Part shown: one piece after another, positions 1-8,460 of the stretch
Numbering within the stretch: the stretch's first letter is position 1
Layout: each line of letters starts with the position of its first letter
Translations under genes and position numbers: made by a program
Origin: Brucella tritici
GTDB lineage: Bacteria > Pseudomonadota > Alphaproteobacteria > Rhizobiales > Rhizobiaceae
Assembly (NCBI RefSeq): GCF_902825325.1
Contig: NZ_CADEAR010000013.1
Span: 26,296-90,295 of the forward strand
Direction: 5' to 3'
Length of the DNA stretch: 64,000 bases
The notes under the pieces: model-generated
Seen by the model: only the letters and a program-made list of their open reading frames with translations
Databases searched by the model: none
Told to the model about the DNA's origin: nothing

Positions 1-708
1 CTCGGCTGGAGCGACTTCTGGAGTATCGTGACCTCAGATCGGGCACTGGCGACCTATAAGATCACCTTGAGTGCAGCTGCGGTAGCAACAGTATTCAATG
101 GCCTATTCGGTCTTTTGCTGGCCTGGGTGCTGACCCGATACGAATTTCCCAGCAAACGCCTGATTGATGCTGCAGTCGATCTTCCTTTCGCGCTGCCGAC
201 TGCCATAGCAGGTCTGGCATTGGTGACGCTCTTTGCCCAGAATGGCTGGTTCGGACGGTTCCTTGAACCGATTGGAATAAAGGTTGCCTATGCACCGCTC
301 GGCATCATGATCGCGATGTTTTTCACCAGCATTCCATTTGTTATCCGCACGGTGCAGCCGGTACTGGAGGATATGAGCGCTGATGTGGAAGAAGCTGCCC
401 GTAGCCTCGGGGCCAGCTCTTGGCAGACATTCTCACACATTATCTGGCCGACCATCTTTCCATCTTTCCTTGCAGGCTCGTCGCTTTCCTTTGCGCGCAG
501 CCTCGGTGAGTTTGGTTCGATTGTTTTTATCTCGGGCAATCTTCCCTTCGAGACTGAAGTGACATCGCTGCTCGTTTTCATCCGGCTTGATGAATATGAT
601 TATCCAGCCGCCGCAGCACTTGCATTCGTGATGCTCGTTACGGCGTTCCTGATGCTTCTTGTGACCAATCTCATTCAGGCAAGGCAGCTTCGTTATGCAG
701 AACGCTAA
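1..708 (+). CDS. cysT: Sulfate/thiosulfate ABC transporter permease CysT (5' partial)
   Basis: Inner-membrane permease half of the sulfate/thiosulfate importer. The frame is open from base 1 (LGWSDFWSIV...), so the gene begins left of the window; the GTG at 28 is internal. Several hydrophobic segments are visible, and the binding-protein-dependent permease EAA loop appears as EEAARSLGASSWQTF, the contact site for the ATPase. The C-terminus matches the CysT/CysU family. It overlaps cysW by 14 bases, so the two are co-transcribed and should form the CysT-CysW heterodimer. Identification is from family resemblance. Confidence 0.93.
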   Translation, partial: LGWSDFWSIVTSDRALATYKITLSAAAVATVFNGLFGLLLAWVLTRYEFPSKRLIDAAVDLPFALPTAIAGLALVTLFAQNGWFGRFLEPIGIKVAYAPLGIMIAMFFTSIPFVIRTVQPVLEDMSADVEEAARSLGASSWQTFSHIIWPTIFPSFLAGSSLSFARSLGEFGSIVFISGNLPFETEVTSLLVFIRLDEYDYPAAAALAFVMLVTAFLMLLVTNLIQARQLRYAER

Positions 709-1525
709 CGCAAGTTTACAGGCGCGAAACTCCGGACCTGCACGCAATCTGTTGATCTGGCTGGCGGCGGGCTTGTCGGTGATCTGCATCGGAGCACCGC
801 TTGCAGTCATCTTCTCCTATGCGTTCAGCAAGGGCGTTGATGTCTTCTTCGGTGAAATATTGAAGCCGGATACATTGCATGCGGTCTGGCTGACCATTCT
901 GACGGCTATTGTCGTGGTGCCTATCAATATGGCGTTTGGTGTTTGCGTCGCATGGCTCGTAACCAAGTTCCGTTTCCCCGGACGACGGCTGCTGATTACT
1001 TTCGTGGAAATACCGTTCTCAGTCTCTCCCATCGTGGCCGGTGTGACCTATCTCTTCCTCTACGGATCACAAGGTTTGCTGGGGCCATTGCTGGAAACCT
1101 ACGACATCAAGATCATGTTCACGGTTCCGGCAATCTTTCTTGTCAGCCTCTTTGTCACTTCGCCTTTCGTGGCGCGTGAACTGATCCCGCTGATGGAAGT
1201 GCAGGGGAGTGAAGAAGAAGAAGCAGCTCTGACGCTTGGAGCCAATGCCTGGCAAACCTTCTTCTACGTGACCTTGCCTAATATCAAATGGGCATTGCTC
1301 TACGGTGCTGTACTTTGCAATGCGCGTGTGATGGGAGAGTTTGGAGCAACGTCGGTCGTTTCGGGTGCCATCCGAGGCAAGACCAATACGCTGCCGCTTC
1401 AGGTGGAACTACTGTTCAATGACTATAATGTCGCCGGTGCATTCGCTGCGGCTTCGACGCTTGCACTGATCGCTCTTCTGACACTTGTCTTGAAGGTTCT
1501 GCTTGAACGCAGGCAAGATGCTTAA
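695..1525 (+). CDS. cysW: Sulfate/thiosulfate ABC transporter permease CysW
   Basis: 276-residue integral membrane permease, partner of CysT in sulfate/thiosulfate uptake. About six hydrophobic segments are visible, with the permease EAA loop EEEEAALTLGANAWQTF and the C-terminal GEFGATSVVSG stretch typical of CysW. The start overlaps the end of cysT. In many bacteria the ATPase gene cysA follows cysW, but here the next gene is an unrelated hydrolase on the other strand, so the ATPase must lie upstream of the window or elsewhere. Confidence 0.93.
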   Translation: MQNANASLQARNSGPARNLLIWLAAGLSVICIGAPLAVIFSYAFSKGVDVFFGEILKPDTLHAVWLTILTAIVVVPINMAFGVCVAWLVTKFRFPGRRLLITFVEIPFSVSPIVAGVTYLFLYGSQGLLGPLLETYDIKIMFTVPAIFLVSLFVTSPFVARELIPLMEVQGSEEEEAALTLGANAWQTFFYVTLPNIKWALLYGAVLCNARVMGEFGATSVVSGAIRGKTNTLPLQVELLFNDYNVAGAFAAASTLALIALLTLVLKVLLERRQDA

Positions 1526-1529
1526 ATAC

Positions 1530-1567
1530 AAAAAAGCTTGAGCGGTTCCATTTGACTGGAACCGCTC
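1530..1567 (-). terminator. Intrinsic terminator for the downstream minus-strand hydrolase
   Basis: A perfect 11-bp stem (gagcggttcca / tggaaccgctc, 1540-1550 and 1557-1567) has a 6-base loop. Read on the minus strand it is followed by a run of T (complement of aaaaaa at 1530-1535), as expected for a Rho-independent terminator just beyond the hydrolase stop. It may also stop cysW transcription. The stem resembles the end of the repeat at 14119-14223. Confidence 0.75.
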
Positions 1568-1573
1568 TCACGG

Positions 1574-2137
1574 TCACGCTGCTTGGGAAAGCGTGTTGTT
1601 TATCGGTTCTCTGTGAAGAGAAGATGCGAGGATAATCCCTTCCGGCCAGCGGCTGAATCCACTTGCTACATTTATGTGTCCGGCATGGCCGAGATCGACA
1701 AATCCCGATCCCCACACATGGGACAGAGCTTCTGCCTTGGCAAAGCTCATATATTCATCGTTGCGGCTTGCGACGACGATGGACGGAAAACCCAGCTCCT
1801 GGCGCGGGAGCGGAGTAAAGCTCTGGAACCGATCGTCCTTACGAGCCATTGTTTCGGCGTCAGCCGGTGCAACCAGAAGGGCGCCCGCCACATGAGCCGC
1901 CGACGGGCGGCTGGCCAGATGTGCGACCAGTGCGCAGCCGAGACTATGGGCGACCAGAACTGCGCCCGGATTTTCGGCGAGTTTGGATTCGAGTGCGTGC
2001 ATCCAGTCGGATAACACCGGATAGTGCCAGTCGTCCTGTTCGACGAGCAATGCTGACGGATCGTCATGCAACCATTGGCGCTGCCAGTGGCCTGCTTCCG
2101 ATCCCTTGAAACCGGGGATGATTAATGTCGCAGGCAT
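1574..2137 (-). CDS. RBBP9/YdeN-family alpha/beta hydrolase
   Basis: 187-residue cytosolic serine hydrolase of the RBBP9/YdeN type. Visible signs are the N-terminal LIIPGFKGSEAGHWQ strand-loop with the GHWQ motif of this family, the nucleophile elbow AHSLGC, a candidate acid in SRNDEY, and the catalytic histidine in GHAGHIN. The length is normal for the family. It is monocistronic and followed by a hairpin terminator. The natural substrate cannot be read from the sequence. Confidence 0.85.
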   Translation of the reverse strand: MPATLIIPGFKGSEAGHWQRQWLHDDPSALLVEQDDWHYPVLSDWMHALESKLAENPGAVLVAHSLGCALVAHLASRPSAAHVAGALLVAPADAETMARKDDRFQSFTPLPRQELGFPSIVVASRNDEYMSFAKAEALSHVWGSGFVDLGHAGHINVASGFSRWPEGIILASSLHREPINNTLSQAA

Positions 2138-2160
2138 GCGTTTTTCCTCTTGGATAAGGC

Positions 2161-2214
2161 CTTGGGAGGGCGTTCAGTTTCGCAATTTAAAGCCATTGCG
2201 AAACTGGTTCCAAG
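2161..2214. promoter_or_regulatory. Nested palindrome upstream of the hydrolase gene
   Basis: An 11-bp perfect inverted repeat (agtttcgcaat at 2176-2186, attgcgaaact at 2195-2205, 8-base spacer) is nested in an outer CTTGG/CCAAG pair (2161-2165, 2210-2214). It lies in the 163-base gap between two minus-strand genes and lacks a T-run on either strand. It could be an operator for the hydrolase or a processing/termination hairpin of the upstream operon. Confidence 0.5.
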
Positions 2215-2300
2215 ATAGGCGGCCAAAGTTGCCATTTTAAGGAAAACAAATTCAAATTAGGACGGTTTTGTGAAAATTATACTCCGTTCCTGGCCTGCCT

Positions 2301-3248
2301 CTATTTTCGCTGTTTATCGTTCCATCGCAACAGAAACTGCGACTTTTCGAAAACCAGAACGACCACGAGTGACATCGCGAACGGGATAAGGAGGTAGAGC
2401 AGGCGGAAGACGATCAGCGCTGCCAAAACATCAGCCTGATTCATATCCGGCAAGCCAGTCAGGAAAACGAGCTCCAAAACGCCGAGACCACCCGGAGCGT
2501 GCGAGATCAGGGCGGCAGAAAAGGAGACCAGGAAAATGCCCAAGATAATAAGGAATCCGGGATTGCCAGCCTCTGGCAAGGCAAAGTAGATGATGCCGGC
2601 GGCGCCGATCAATTCCAACGGCGCGACGATGAGCTGCTGCACCACAACCGACATGCGCGGATATTCCAGACGAAAACTGCCGATCTGGAGCGGGCGCAGA
2701 CGCAGCCAGCTACCAAAGACATAGAGCAGCACGAATGCGAGCATCAAAAGTGCGATCACAATGGAGACGGTCGGTGTCAGCTCCTCGTTGAAGCGCATGA
2801 GAATATGCGGCTCCAATAGGAGAACAATGCTTGATGTTATGATGACACCGAGAATAAATGTGAAAGAACAGAAGGCGATAAGAACAGCGATTTCGCTGCC
2901 AGGCATGCCTTGTGACGAATAGGCCCTGTAGCGCACAACCGCGCCAGAGACGACCGAGGCACCAATATTATGTGACAAAGCATAGGTGGTGAAGGAACAA
3001 AGCGCGATAAACAGCCAGGAAATCTTGCGCTTGAGGTGCAAGAGCGCGATGCGATCGTAGCCTGCAAGCGAACTGTAGGCCAAAAGTGCTGAAGCTGCAG
3101 CCAGAACCCAATGATGGGCACGGATTGCATAAAGACTGTCCAGAACATCATCGAGTGAAATGCTGCGCAGTTCGCGATAGAGAAGCCAAGCCGAAATACC
3201 GACTGCGCAAATACCCACGACCGGCCAGATGTAATCCTTTGCTTTCAT
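2301..3248 (-). CDS. YbhN/UPF0104-type membrane protein (LPG synthase TM-like)
   Basis: 315-residue polytopic membrane protein with about eight hydrophobic segments. It resembles the lysylphosphatidylglycerol synthase transmembrane (flippase-like) domain family, YbhN/UPF0104, without an attached aminoacyl-transferase domain. The motif region GASVVSGAVVRYRAYSSQGM is characteristic. The start codon shares ATGA with the stop of the upstream antiporter gene, so both are in one operon. The role is unknown; lipid-related function is only inferred from the family. Confidence 0.8.
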   Translation of the reverse strand: MKAKDYIWPVVGICAVGISAWLLYRELRSISLDDVLDSLYAIRAHHWVLAAASALLAYSSLAGYDRIALLHLKRKISWLFIALCSFTTYALSHNIGASVVSGAVVRYRAYSSQGMPGSEIAVLIAFCSFTFILGVIITSSIVLLLEPHILMRFNEELTPTVSIVIALLMLAFVLLYVFGSWLRLRPLQIGSFRLEYPRMSVVVQQLIVAPLELIGAAGIIYFALPEAGNPGFLIILGIFLVSFSAALISHAPGGLGVLELVFLTGLPDMNQADVLAALIVFRLLYLLIPFAMSLVVVLVFEKSQFLLRWNDKQRK

Positions 3249-5098
3249 CAGCCGGTCACCATGCTTTCATGCTTCATATCATCCCCTTTTTTGCCCATGA
3301 TATCGGTCGATTCATCTTCCGATAGTAGCCCCAATGTGTCGGTCTGAGATTCGGTTTCTTTGGAAACGGTTTCAGTGCTTTTCTTTATGATCTCAGTTCC
3401 GATTGCTTTTGCCATGGCGGCTGCGATTTCCTCCTCTCCCAGAATGACAAAATCTGCGCCAAGATCCTTTAGATATTGTGCTTCCGCCTTCGAGCAGGCG
3501 CGTACGACGATGCTGATTTCCGGATTTGCGGCTCGGGCTAATGCTGTGACCCGTCCAGCCTCGAAGGCATTGGGGATTGCAATAACCAGATTTCGCGCCA
3601 TTGCCGGATTGGCCGCCTTCAGTATCTCTGAATCCGAGGCGTTGCCAGCAATGGCTTCTACGCCTTTGTCCTTGAGCGAGGCGCTGATTTTCGACGAATC
3701 CTCGATGACGAGAAAAGGCGTCGTCTCTGCCCGTAATCCTGCTGCAATCCTTTCGCCGATCTGGCCATAGCCGACGACAATCGTGTGTCCGTTTAGCAAA
3801 GTTTGGGGTAGCGGCTCAGGTTCGGAAATGCTGAGTTCGACACCGGGGGCTTCACCGGCTGGTGTCTCGTGTTTGCTTTGCTTTTCGATCCATGGCCGCA
3901 TTCGTTCCGCTACGATGAACATAATCGGATTGAGGAAGATCGACAGGATGGCACCAGCGAGAATAAGGTCGCGTCCAGCCGGTGGGAGAAGATTGAGACT
4001 GACGCCCAACCCCGCCAAAATGAAGGAGAATTCACCGATCTGAGCAAGACTTGCTGAAATGGTGAGCGCCGTGCTGACAGGGCGACGGAAAGCGCGCACG
4101 ATGAAGAATGCCGCGACTGATTTGCCGATGAGGATGATGGCAAGCGTTCCGAGCAGGGGCAGTGGATCGCGGAGAAGGCTCATCGGGTCGAACAACATTC
4201 CGACCGAGATAAAGAACAGCACCGCAAAGGCATCGCGCAAGGGTAGGGACTCTTCTGCTGCGCGATGGCTGAGTTCGGATTCGCTCATCACCATGCCGGC
4301 AAAGAACGCCCCCAACGCGAAGGAAACGCCAAACAGATGGGCCGCGCCGAAAGCCACGCCCAGTGCAATGGCGAGCACGCCGAGACGAAATAATTCGCGG
4401 GAGCCGGTCTGAGCCACGACATTCAGAAGCCAGGGGATGACCTTGCGTCCCACGATGAGCATCAGGGCGACGAACAGAACAACCTTGGCAATGGTGAGAA
4501 GGATAATGCCACCAATGCCGAGGCCAAGCCATGAAGCGATGGGATCGCTTGCTGCCGAGCCTTCCGCACGACCGGTTACGCTGGCGACTGCCGGAAGCAG
4601 AACCAGCGCCATGACCATTGCGAGGTCTTCGACAATCAGCCAGCCGACGGCGATGCGCCCGCGCTCGGTATCAATCAGGCGGCGCTCCTGCATCGCGCGC
4701 AACAGGACGACCGTACTCGCGGTAGAAAGAGCTAGACCGAAAACCAGACCGGCCTGCACATCCCAGCCAAGGGCGAGGCCAAGGCCGGTTCCAAGTGCTG
4801 CTGCGGCTGCGATCTGTGCGAGTGCGCCGGGAACCGCTATGGCTTTGACGGAAAGAAGATCCTTGAGGGAAAAATGCAGACCAACGCCGAACATCAGCAG
4901 GATGACACCAATCTCGGCAAGCTGAAGAATGAGGTCCTGATCTGCAACGAAACCGGGTGTGTGGGGACCGGCAATAACACCGGCCAGAAGATAGCCAACG
5001 AGAGGGGAGATTTTCAGACGGGTGGCTATCGCACCGAAGATGAAGGCCAGGCATAACCCGATGACGATTGTCGCAATCAAAGGCGTGTCATGGGGCAT
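3248..5098 (-). CDS. YbaL/Kef-type cation:proton antiporter (CPA2) with RCK domain
   Basis: 616-residue monovalent cation/proton antiporter of the CPA2 family. Roughly residues 1-400 are about twelve transmembrane segments (Na/H exchanger domain, with the early GYLLAGVIAGP motif). Residues about 435-560 form a TrkA-N/RCK nucleotide-binding domain starting GHTIVVGYGQIGERIA. No TrkA-C domain is evident; a charged tail follows. The arrangement is that of E. coli YbaL or KefB/C. It is translationally coupled to the YbhN-like gene. Confidence 0.87.
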   Translation of the reverse strand: MPHDTPLIATIVIGLCLAFIFGAIATRLKISPLVGYLLAGVIAGPHTPGFVADQDLILQLAEIGVILLMFGVGLHFSLKDLLSVKAIAVPGALAQIAAAAALGTGLGLALGWDVQAGLVFGLALSTASTVVLLRAMQERRLIDTERGRIAVGWLIVEDLAMVMALVLLPAVASVTGRAEGSAASDPIASWLGLGIGGIILLTIAKVVLFVALMLIVGRKVIPWLLNVVAQTGSRELFRLGVLAIALGVAFGAAHLFGVSFALGAFFAGMVMSESELSHRAAEESLPLRDAFAVLFFISVGMLFDPMSLLRDPLPLLGTLAIILIGKSVAAFFIVRAFRRPVSTALTISASLAQIGEFSFILAGLGVSLNLLPPAGRDLILAGAILSIFLNPIMFIVAERMRPWIEKQSKHETPAGEAPGVELSISEPEPLPQTLLNGHTIVVGYGQIGERIAAGLRAETTPFLVIEDSSKISASLKDKGVEAIAGNASDSEILKAANPAMARNLVIAIPNAFEAGRVTALARAANPEISIVVRACSKAEAQYLKDLGADFVILGEEEIAAAMAKAIGTEIIKKSTETVSKETESQTDTLGLLSEDESTDIMGKKGDDMKHESMVTG

Positions 5099-5141
5099 CA
5101 GGTGCCTTTCCCCTTCTGGCTTCTCAATTCTGTATGTGGGA

Positions 5142-5169
5142 GCCGGGCACGGCCTGAACCGTGCCCGGC
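5142..5169. terminator. GC-rich hairpin after secDF
   Basis: A perfect 11-bp stem (gccgggcacgg / ccgtgcccggc, loop cctgaa) lies 7 bases beyond the secDF stop and before the antiporter gene. There is no good T-run on the minus strand, so it is a stabilising or weak termination structure rather than a textbook terminator. Confidence 0.55.
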
Positions 5170-5176
5170 GAACGGG

Positions 5177-7711
5177 TTATTTCTGCGCTGTGGCGCTGTC
5201 TTCAATAGCCTGATGGGCTTCCTTGCGATGCTGCCACCAGTTGCCCAGCAAAAGCAGAATCGGCGCGGCGATGAAGATCGACGACGATGTTGCGATAACG
5301 ATACCGAACAGCATAGGCACGGCAAAATTATGAACCGCGCTGCCACCCCATACTGCCATTGGGAGCATACACAGGAACGTCGTCATCGATGTATAAATAC
5401 AGCGGACGAGCACCTGATTGATACTCATATCGACGATCTCGCGCAGCGGCTTCGATTTATAAAGACGCATGTTTTCACGCATGCGGTCATAAACCACGAC
5501 CTTATCGTTTACCGAGTAACCGATAGCGGTTAGAAGCGCTGCGATGGCTGTCAGGTTGAAATCGAGCTGGAACAGCGCAAAGAAACCGACCATCTTTGTG
5601 GTGTCGAGGACGAGCGTGATGATTGCGCCCATCGCAAAGAACCATTCGAAACGCCACCAGAGGTAGATGAGCATGCCGAGTGCCGACAGGACGACTGCGA
5701 TGAAGCCGGAGCGGGCTAGTTCGCCGGAAACCTTGGGGCCGACGACTTCTGTGCGCTCGATTTTCACGCCCGGATCAAGCTCGGTTACGGCTTCGCGCAT
5801 TTTGTTGACGGCAATCGTCTGCGCTTCCTCACCGCCGTCCTGACGCTGAACGCGGATCAGAACATCGTTCGGGCTACCGGCAGACTGAAGTGCTACTTCA
5901 CCAAGCCCGAGCGAGCCAAGTTTTTCGCGCAGTTGTGCCAGATCGGCTGGTTGTGACGTAACGATTTCCGCCTGAATGCCGCCCTTGAAATCGATGCCGT
6001 AATTCAGCCCCGGCTTGAAGAATAGGCCAAGAGACAGGATCGACAGCACGATCGAGACGCCGATGCCGACGAAGCGGGCGTTCATGAAGCTGATATTGGT
6101 CTTTTCTGGAACAAACTTCAGGAACGGCTCGATGACGAGCACCTTCAGCTTACGCTTGCGGACGTACCAGGCCATCGCCATGCGAACCAGCGTCACATCC
6201 GTGAACATCGAGATCGCAATACCGAGCATCATGGTGATAGCAAAGCCACGGACCGGGCCGGTACCGAAGGTGAACAGCAGCAAGGTCGAGATCAGCGACG
6301 TAACGTTCGCATCCACAATTGTGGAGAAGGCGCTGTGAAAGCCCTTATCCAGCGCGGCCATGGCCCCAAGGCCACGCCGCGTTTCTTCGCGAATACGTTC
6401 GTTAATGAGAATATTAGCGTCAACTGCGATACCAATACCGAGGATGATACCGGCGATACCGGGCAATGTCAGCGTTGCACCGATGAGGCTGAGGGCTGAG
6501 AAAGTGAGCAAGGTGTGGAGCAGGAGCGCCACATTGGCGATGGTACCCCAAACGCCATAAAGGAGCTGGATGAAGACCGCGACAAGTACGAAGCCGACGA
6601 TACCGGTAATGAGGCCCATCTTGATGGCATCGCCGCCAAGGTCCGGACCAACCGTACGTTCTTCAATGACGGTCAGCGGAGCGGGCAGGGCGCCAGCGCG
6701 CAGGAGGGCCGAGAGGACGACGGTATCCTGAACTGTAAAGCTGCCGGAAATCTGGCCCGAGCCGCCGGTGATCGGTTCACGGATGACGGGTGCGCTCAGC
6801 ACCTTGCCATCGAGCACAATTGCAAACGGACGATTGACGTTCTTTGTCGTGATGTCGGCGAACTGGCGTGCGCCGAGACTATCGAAACGGAAGGACACGA
6901 TCGGCTCATTGGTGCGCTGGTCAAAGCCTGCGCGCGCATCGGTGAGACGCTCGCCGGAAAGTGCAACCTGATCCTCGATTGGGTACTTGATGTTCGGGTC
7001 CTTGGAATCCGGCATGATGGTCACGCCCGGAGGCGGCGTATCGTTCGGATTGGCATCGGCAACCATGTGGAAGCTCATCTTCGCGGTACTTCCGAGAAGC
7101 TGGCGAAGCTGCGCCGGATCCTGGAGGCCGGGGAGCTGAACGACGATACGATCTGAGCCTACACGCTGGATGGAAGGCTCGGCGACGCCGACTTGGTCGA
7201 CGCGCTGACGGATGATTTCAAGACTCTGCTGGAGAGCAGCATCGAGACGGTAGTTGAAGCCTGCCTCTGTCAGGGTCAGGCGAAGCTGGTTGTCGTTTGA
7301 TGCAACGTCTATGTCGTTGATTGCCGTACCGAAACCGCTGGTGTTGACTTGCGAGATCAAGGTGCGAAGCGCAGTTTCGGCCTTAGATCGCTGATCGGCA
7401 TCAGGGATGGTCACGACAACGGCGTCGCCGACAGCGCGGATAGACTGCGGCTGGATACGCTCGGCGCGCAGCTTGCTGCGGGCGTCGTCCAGCAGCGTCC
7501 TCAGGCGATCCTTTTTAAGGCCGGCTGCATCGACTTCAAGCACAAGATAAGAGCCGCCCCGCAGATCGAGGCCAAGCGTGACCTGACGCTTCGGGAACCA
7601 GGACGGCATGGCGTCGAGGTGCTTTTGGGTGAAGAAGTTGGGCAAGGCAATGATGACGCCGATCGCAACGATCAGGCTATACAGCACAACCACCCATTTC
7701 GAAGTACGCAT
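5177..7711 (-). CDS. secDF: Fused protein translocase subunit SecDF
   Basis: 844-residue membrane protein joining SecD and SecF, the proton-driven accessory subunits of the Sec translocon that help pull exported proteins across the inner membrane. The SecD half starts with one transmembrane segment and the LGLDLRGGSYLVLEV motif near residue 50, followed by the large periplasmic region and SecD membrane segments. The SecF half has the equivalent NYGIDFKGG motif near residue 568. Twelve transmembrane segments are expected. The fusion is common in Rhizobiales. No yajC is next to it. Confidence 0.95.
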   Translation of the reverse strand: MRTSKWVVVLYSLIVAIGVIIALPNFFTQKHLDAMPSWFPKRQVTLGLDLRGGSYLVLEVDAAGLKKDRLRTLLDDARSKLRAERIQPQSIRAVGDAVVVTIPDADQRSKAETALRTLISQVNTSGFGTAINDIDVASNDNQLRLTLTEAGFNYRLDAALQQSLEIIRQRVDQVGVAEPSIQRVGSDRIVVQLPGLQDPAQLRQLLGSTAKMSFHMVADANPNDTPPPGVTIMPDSKDPNIKYPIEDQVALSGERLTDARAGFDQRTNEPIVSFRFDSLGARQFADITTKNVNRPFAIVLDGKVLSAPVIREPITGGSGQISGSFTVQDTVVLSALLRAGALPAPLTVIEERTVGPDLGGDAIKMGLITGIVGFVLVAVFIQLLYGVWGTIANVALLLHTLLTFSALSLIGATLTLPGIAGIILGIGIAVDANILINERIREETRRGLGAMAALDKGFHSAFSTIVDANVTSLISTLLLFTFGTGPVRGFAITMMLGIAISMFTDVTLVRMAMAWYVRKRKLKVLVIEPFLKFVPEKTNISFMNARFVGIGVSIVLSILSLGLFFKPGLNYGIDFKGGIQAEIVTSQPADLAQLREKLGSLGLGEVALQSAGSPNDVLIRVQRQDGGEEAQTIAVNKMREAVTELDPGVKIERTEVVGPKVSGELARSGFIAVVLSALGMLIYLWWRFEWFFAMGAIITLVLDTTKMVGFFALFQLDFNLTAIAALLTAIGYSVNDKVVVYDRMRENMRLYKSKPLREIVDMSINQVLVRCIYTSMTTFLCMLPMAVWGGSAVHNFAVPMLFGIVIATSSSIFIAAPILLLLGNWWQHRKEAHQAIEDSATAQK

Positions 7712-7742
7712 GGATTAAGGTTCCGGTTGGTACGCCCCAATT

Positions 7743-7820
7743 GCCACTTAATATCAAGTGGCGGTACGGGCATTGTTTGTAATGGCGTTAGGATTGGTAA
7801 GGCCCAATCATCAAGATTGG
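7743..7820. promoter_or_regulatory. Two small inverted repeats in the secDF leader
   Basis: Inverted repeats gccactt/aagtggc (7743-7749, 7756-7762) and ccaatc/gattgg (7804-7809, 7815-7820) lie between the small upstream gene and the secDF start. They would form short hairpins in the 5' part of the secDF transcript. No known leader element is recognised. Confidence 0.35.
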
Positions 7821-7824
7821 CGCA

Positions 7825-8244
7825 TTATGCGCTTTTCGGAGGCGCACGGGCAGAGCCAAAATGTCCCTGCAAAACTGCGAGGCGCCGGAAATTCTGCGCC
7901 GCTTCGGCTGATCTCGTCTTTGGAAGAACAATCGCTGCCGTCGCAACAGGGAGTGCTGCTCCGGTGTGATCGAGATAGGAGGTTTTGATCTTGGCTGCGA
8001 TAGCTTCGATCAGGATTGCCCGCATGGGCTGTGGTGAAGGGGTAGACTGCTGATGAACAGGTGTTGCTGGACTGCCTTCGACCTGCCTTGCCACGATGCC
8101 GCCAGAATGACCGCGAGCCGCATCGTCGTCGAGCGTAGAAAAATCCACGGCGAATAGAAAAGCGGTAAACGACAGAACGCACGTAACGAACAGCATGAAA
8201 CCATGCCGCTTGTGCTGTTCCGTGTTTTTCATGCCCTTCATCAA
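7825..8244 (-). CDS. Small hypothetical protein with one membrane segment
   Basis: 139-residue predicted protein. A hydrophobic segment (about residues 16-33, FMLFVTCVLSFTAFLFAVDF) could be a membrane anchor or uncleaved signal, followed by a low-complexity Ala/Pro-rich region. ATGs at 8244 and 8232 are both possible starts. It is co-directional with secDF, where yajC is often found, but it does not resemble YajC. I do not recognise the family, and an overlapping frame makes the call uncertain. Confidence 0.45.
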   Translation of the reverse strand: MMKGMKNTEQHKRHGFMLFVTCVLSFTAFLFAVDFSTLDDDAARGHSGGIVARQVEGSPATPVHQQSTPSPQPMRAILIEAIAAKIKTSYLDHTGAALPVATAAIVLPKTRSAEAAQNFRRLAVLQGHFGSARAPPKSA

Positions 8245-8460
8245 ATCGCCAAGACTTTCTTTAGAGTCTATCCGTGGAGTTGAGCCAGCTTTTCACACTC
8301 ATTGCGAATCCTCATTAATCATTTGTGTTCGCACGAACAAGGAAATACTGGCATTAAGGCTCGCCTTATACGCTATGGGTCCGCTTTCGGCGCACTATGA
8401 GATCTTGTAAGGAGCCACGCCTTGCATCCGTTTTAGGGCGCTTTATGTTGAAACCATGTC

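Noticed and set aside
7811..8182. Alternative minus-strand frame overlapping the small gene upstream of secDF
   Set aside because: It has no hydrophobic signal or convincing start; the frame at 7825-8244 with a membrane segment is the better candidate, though itself uncertain.
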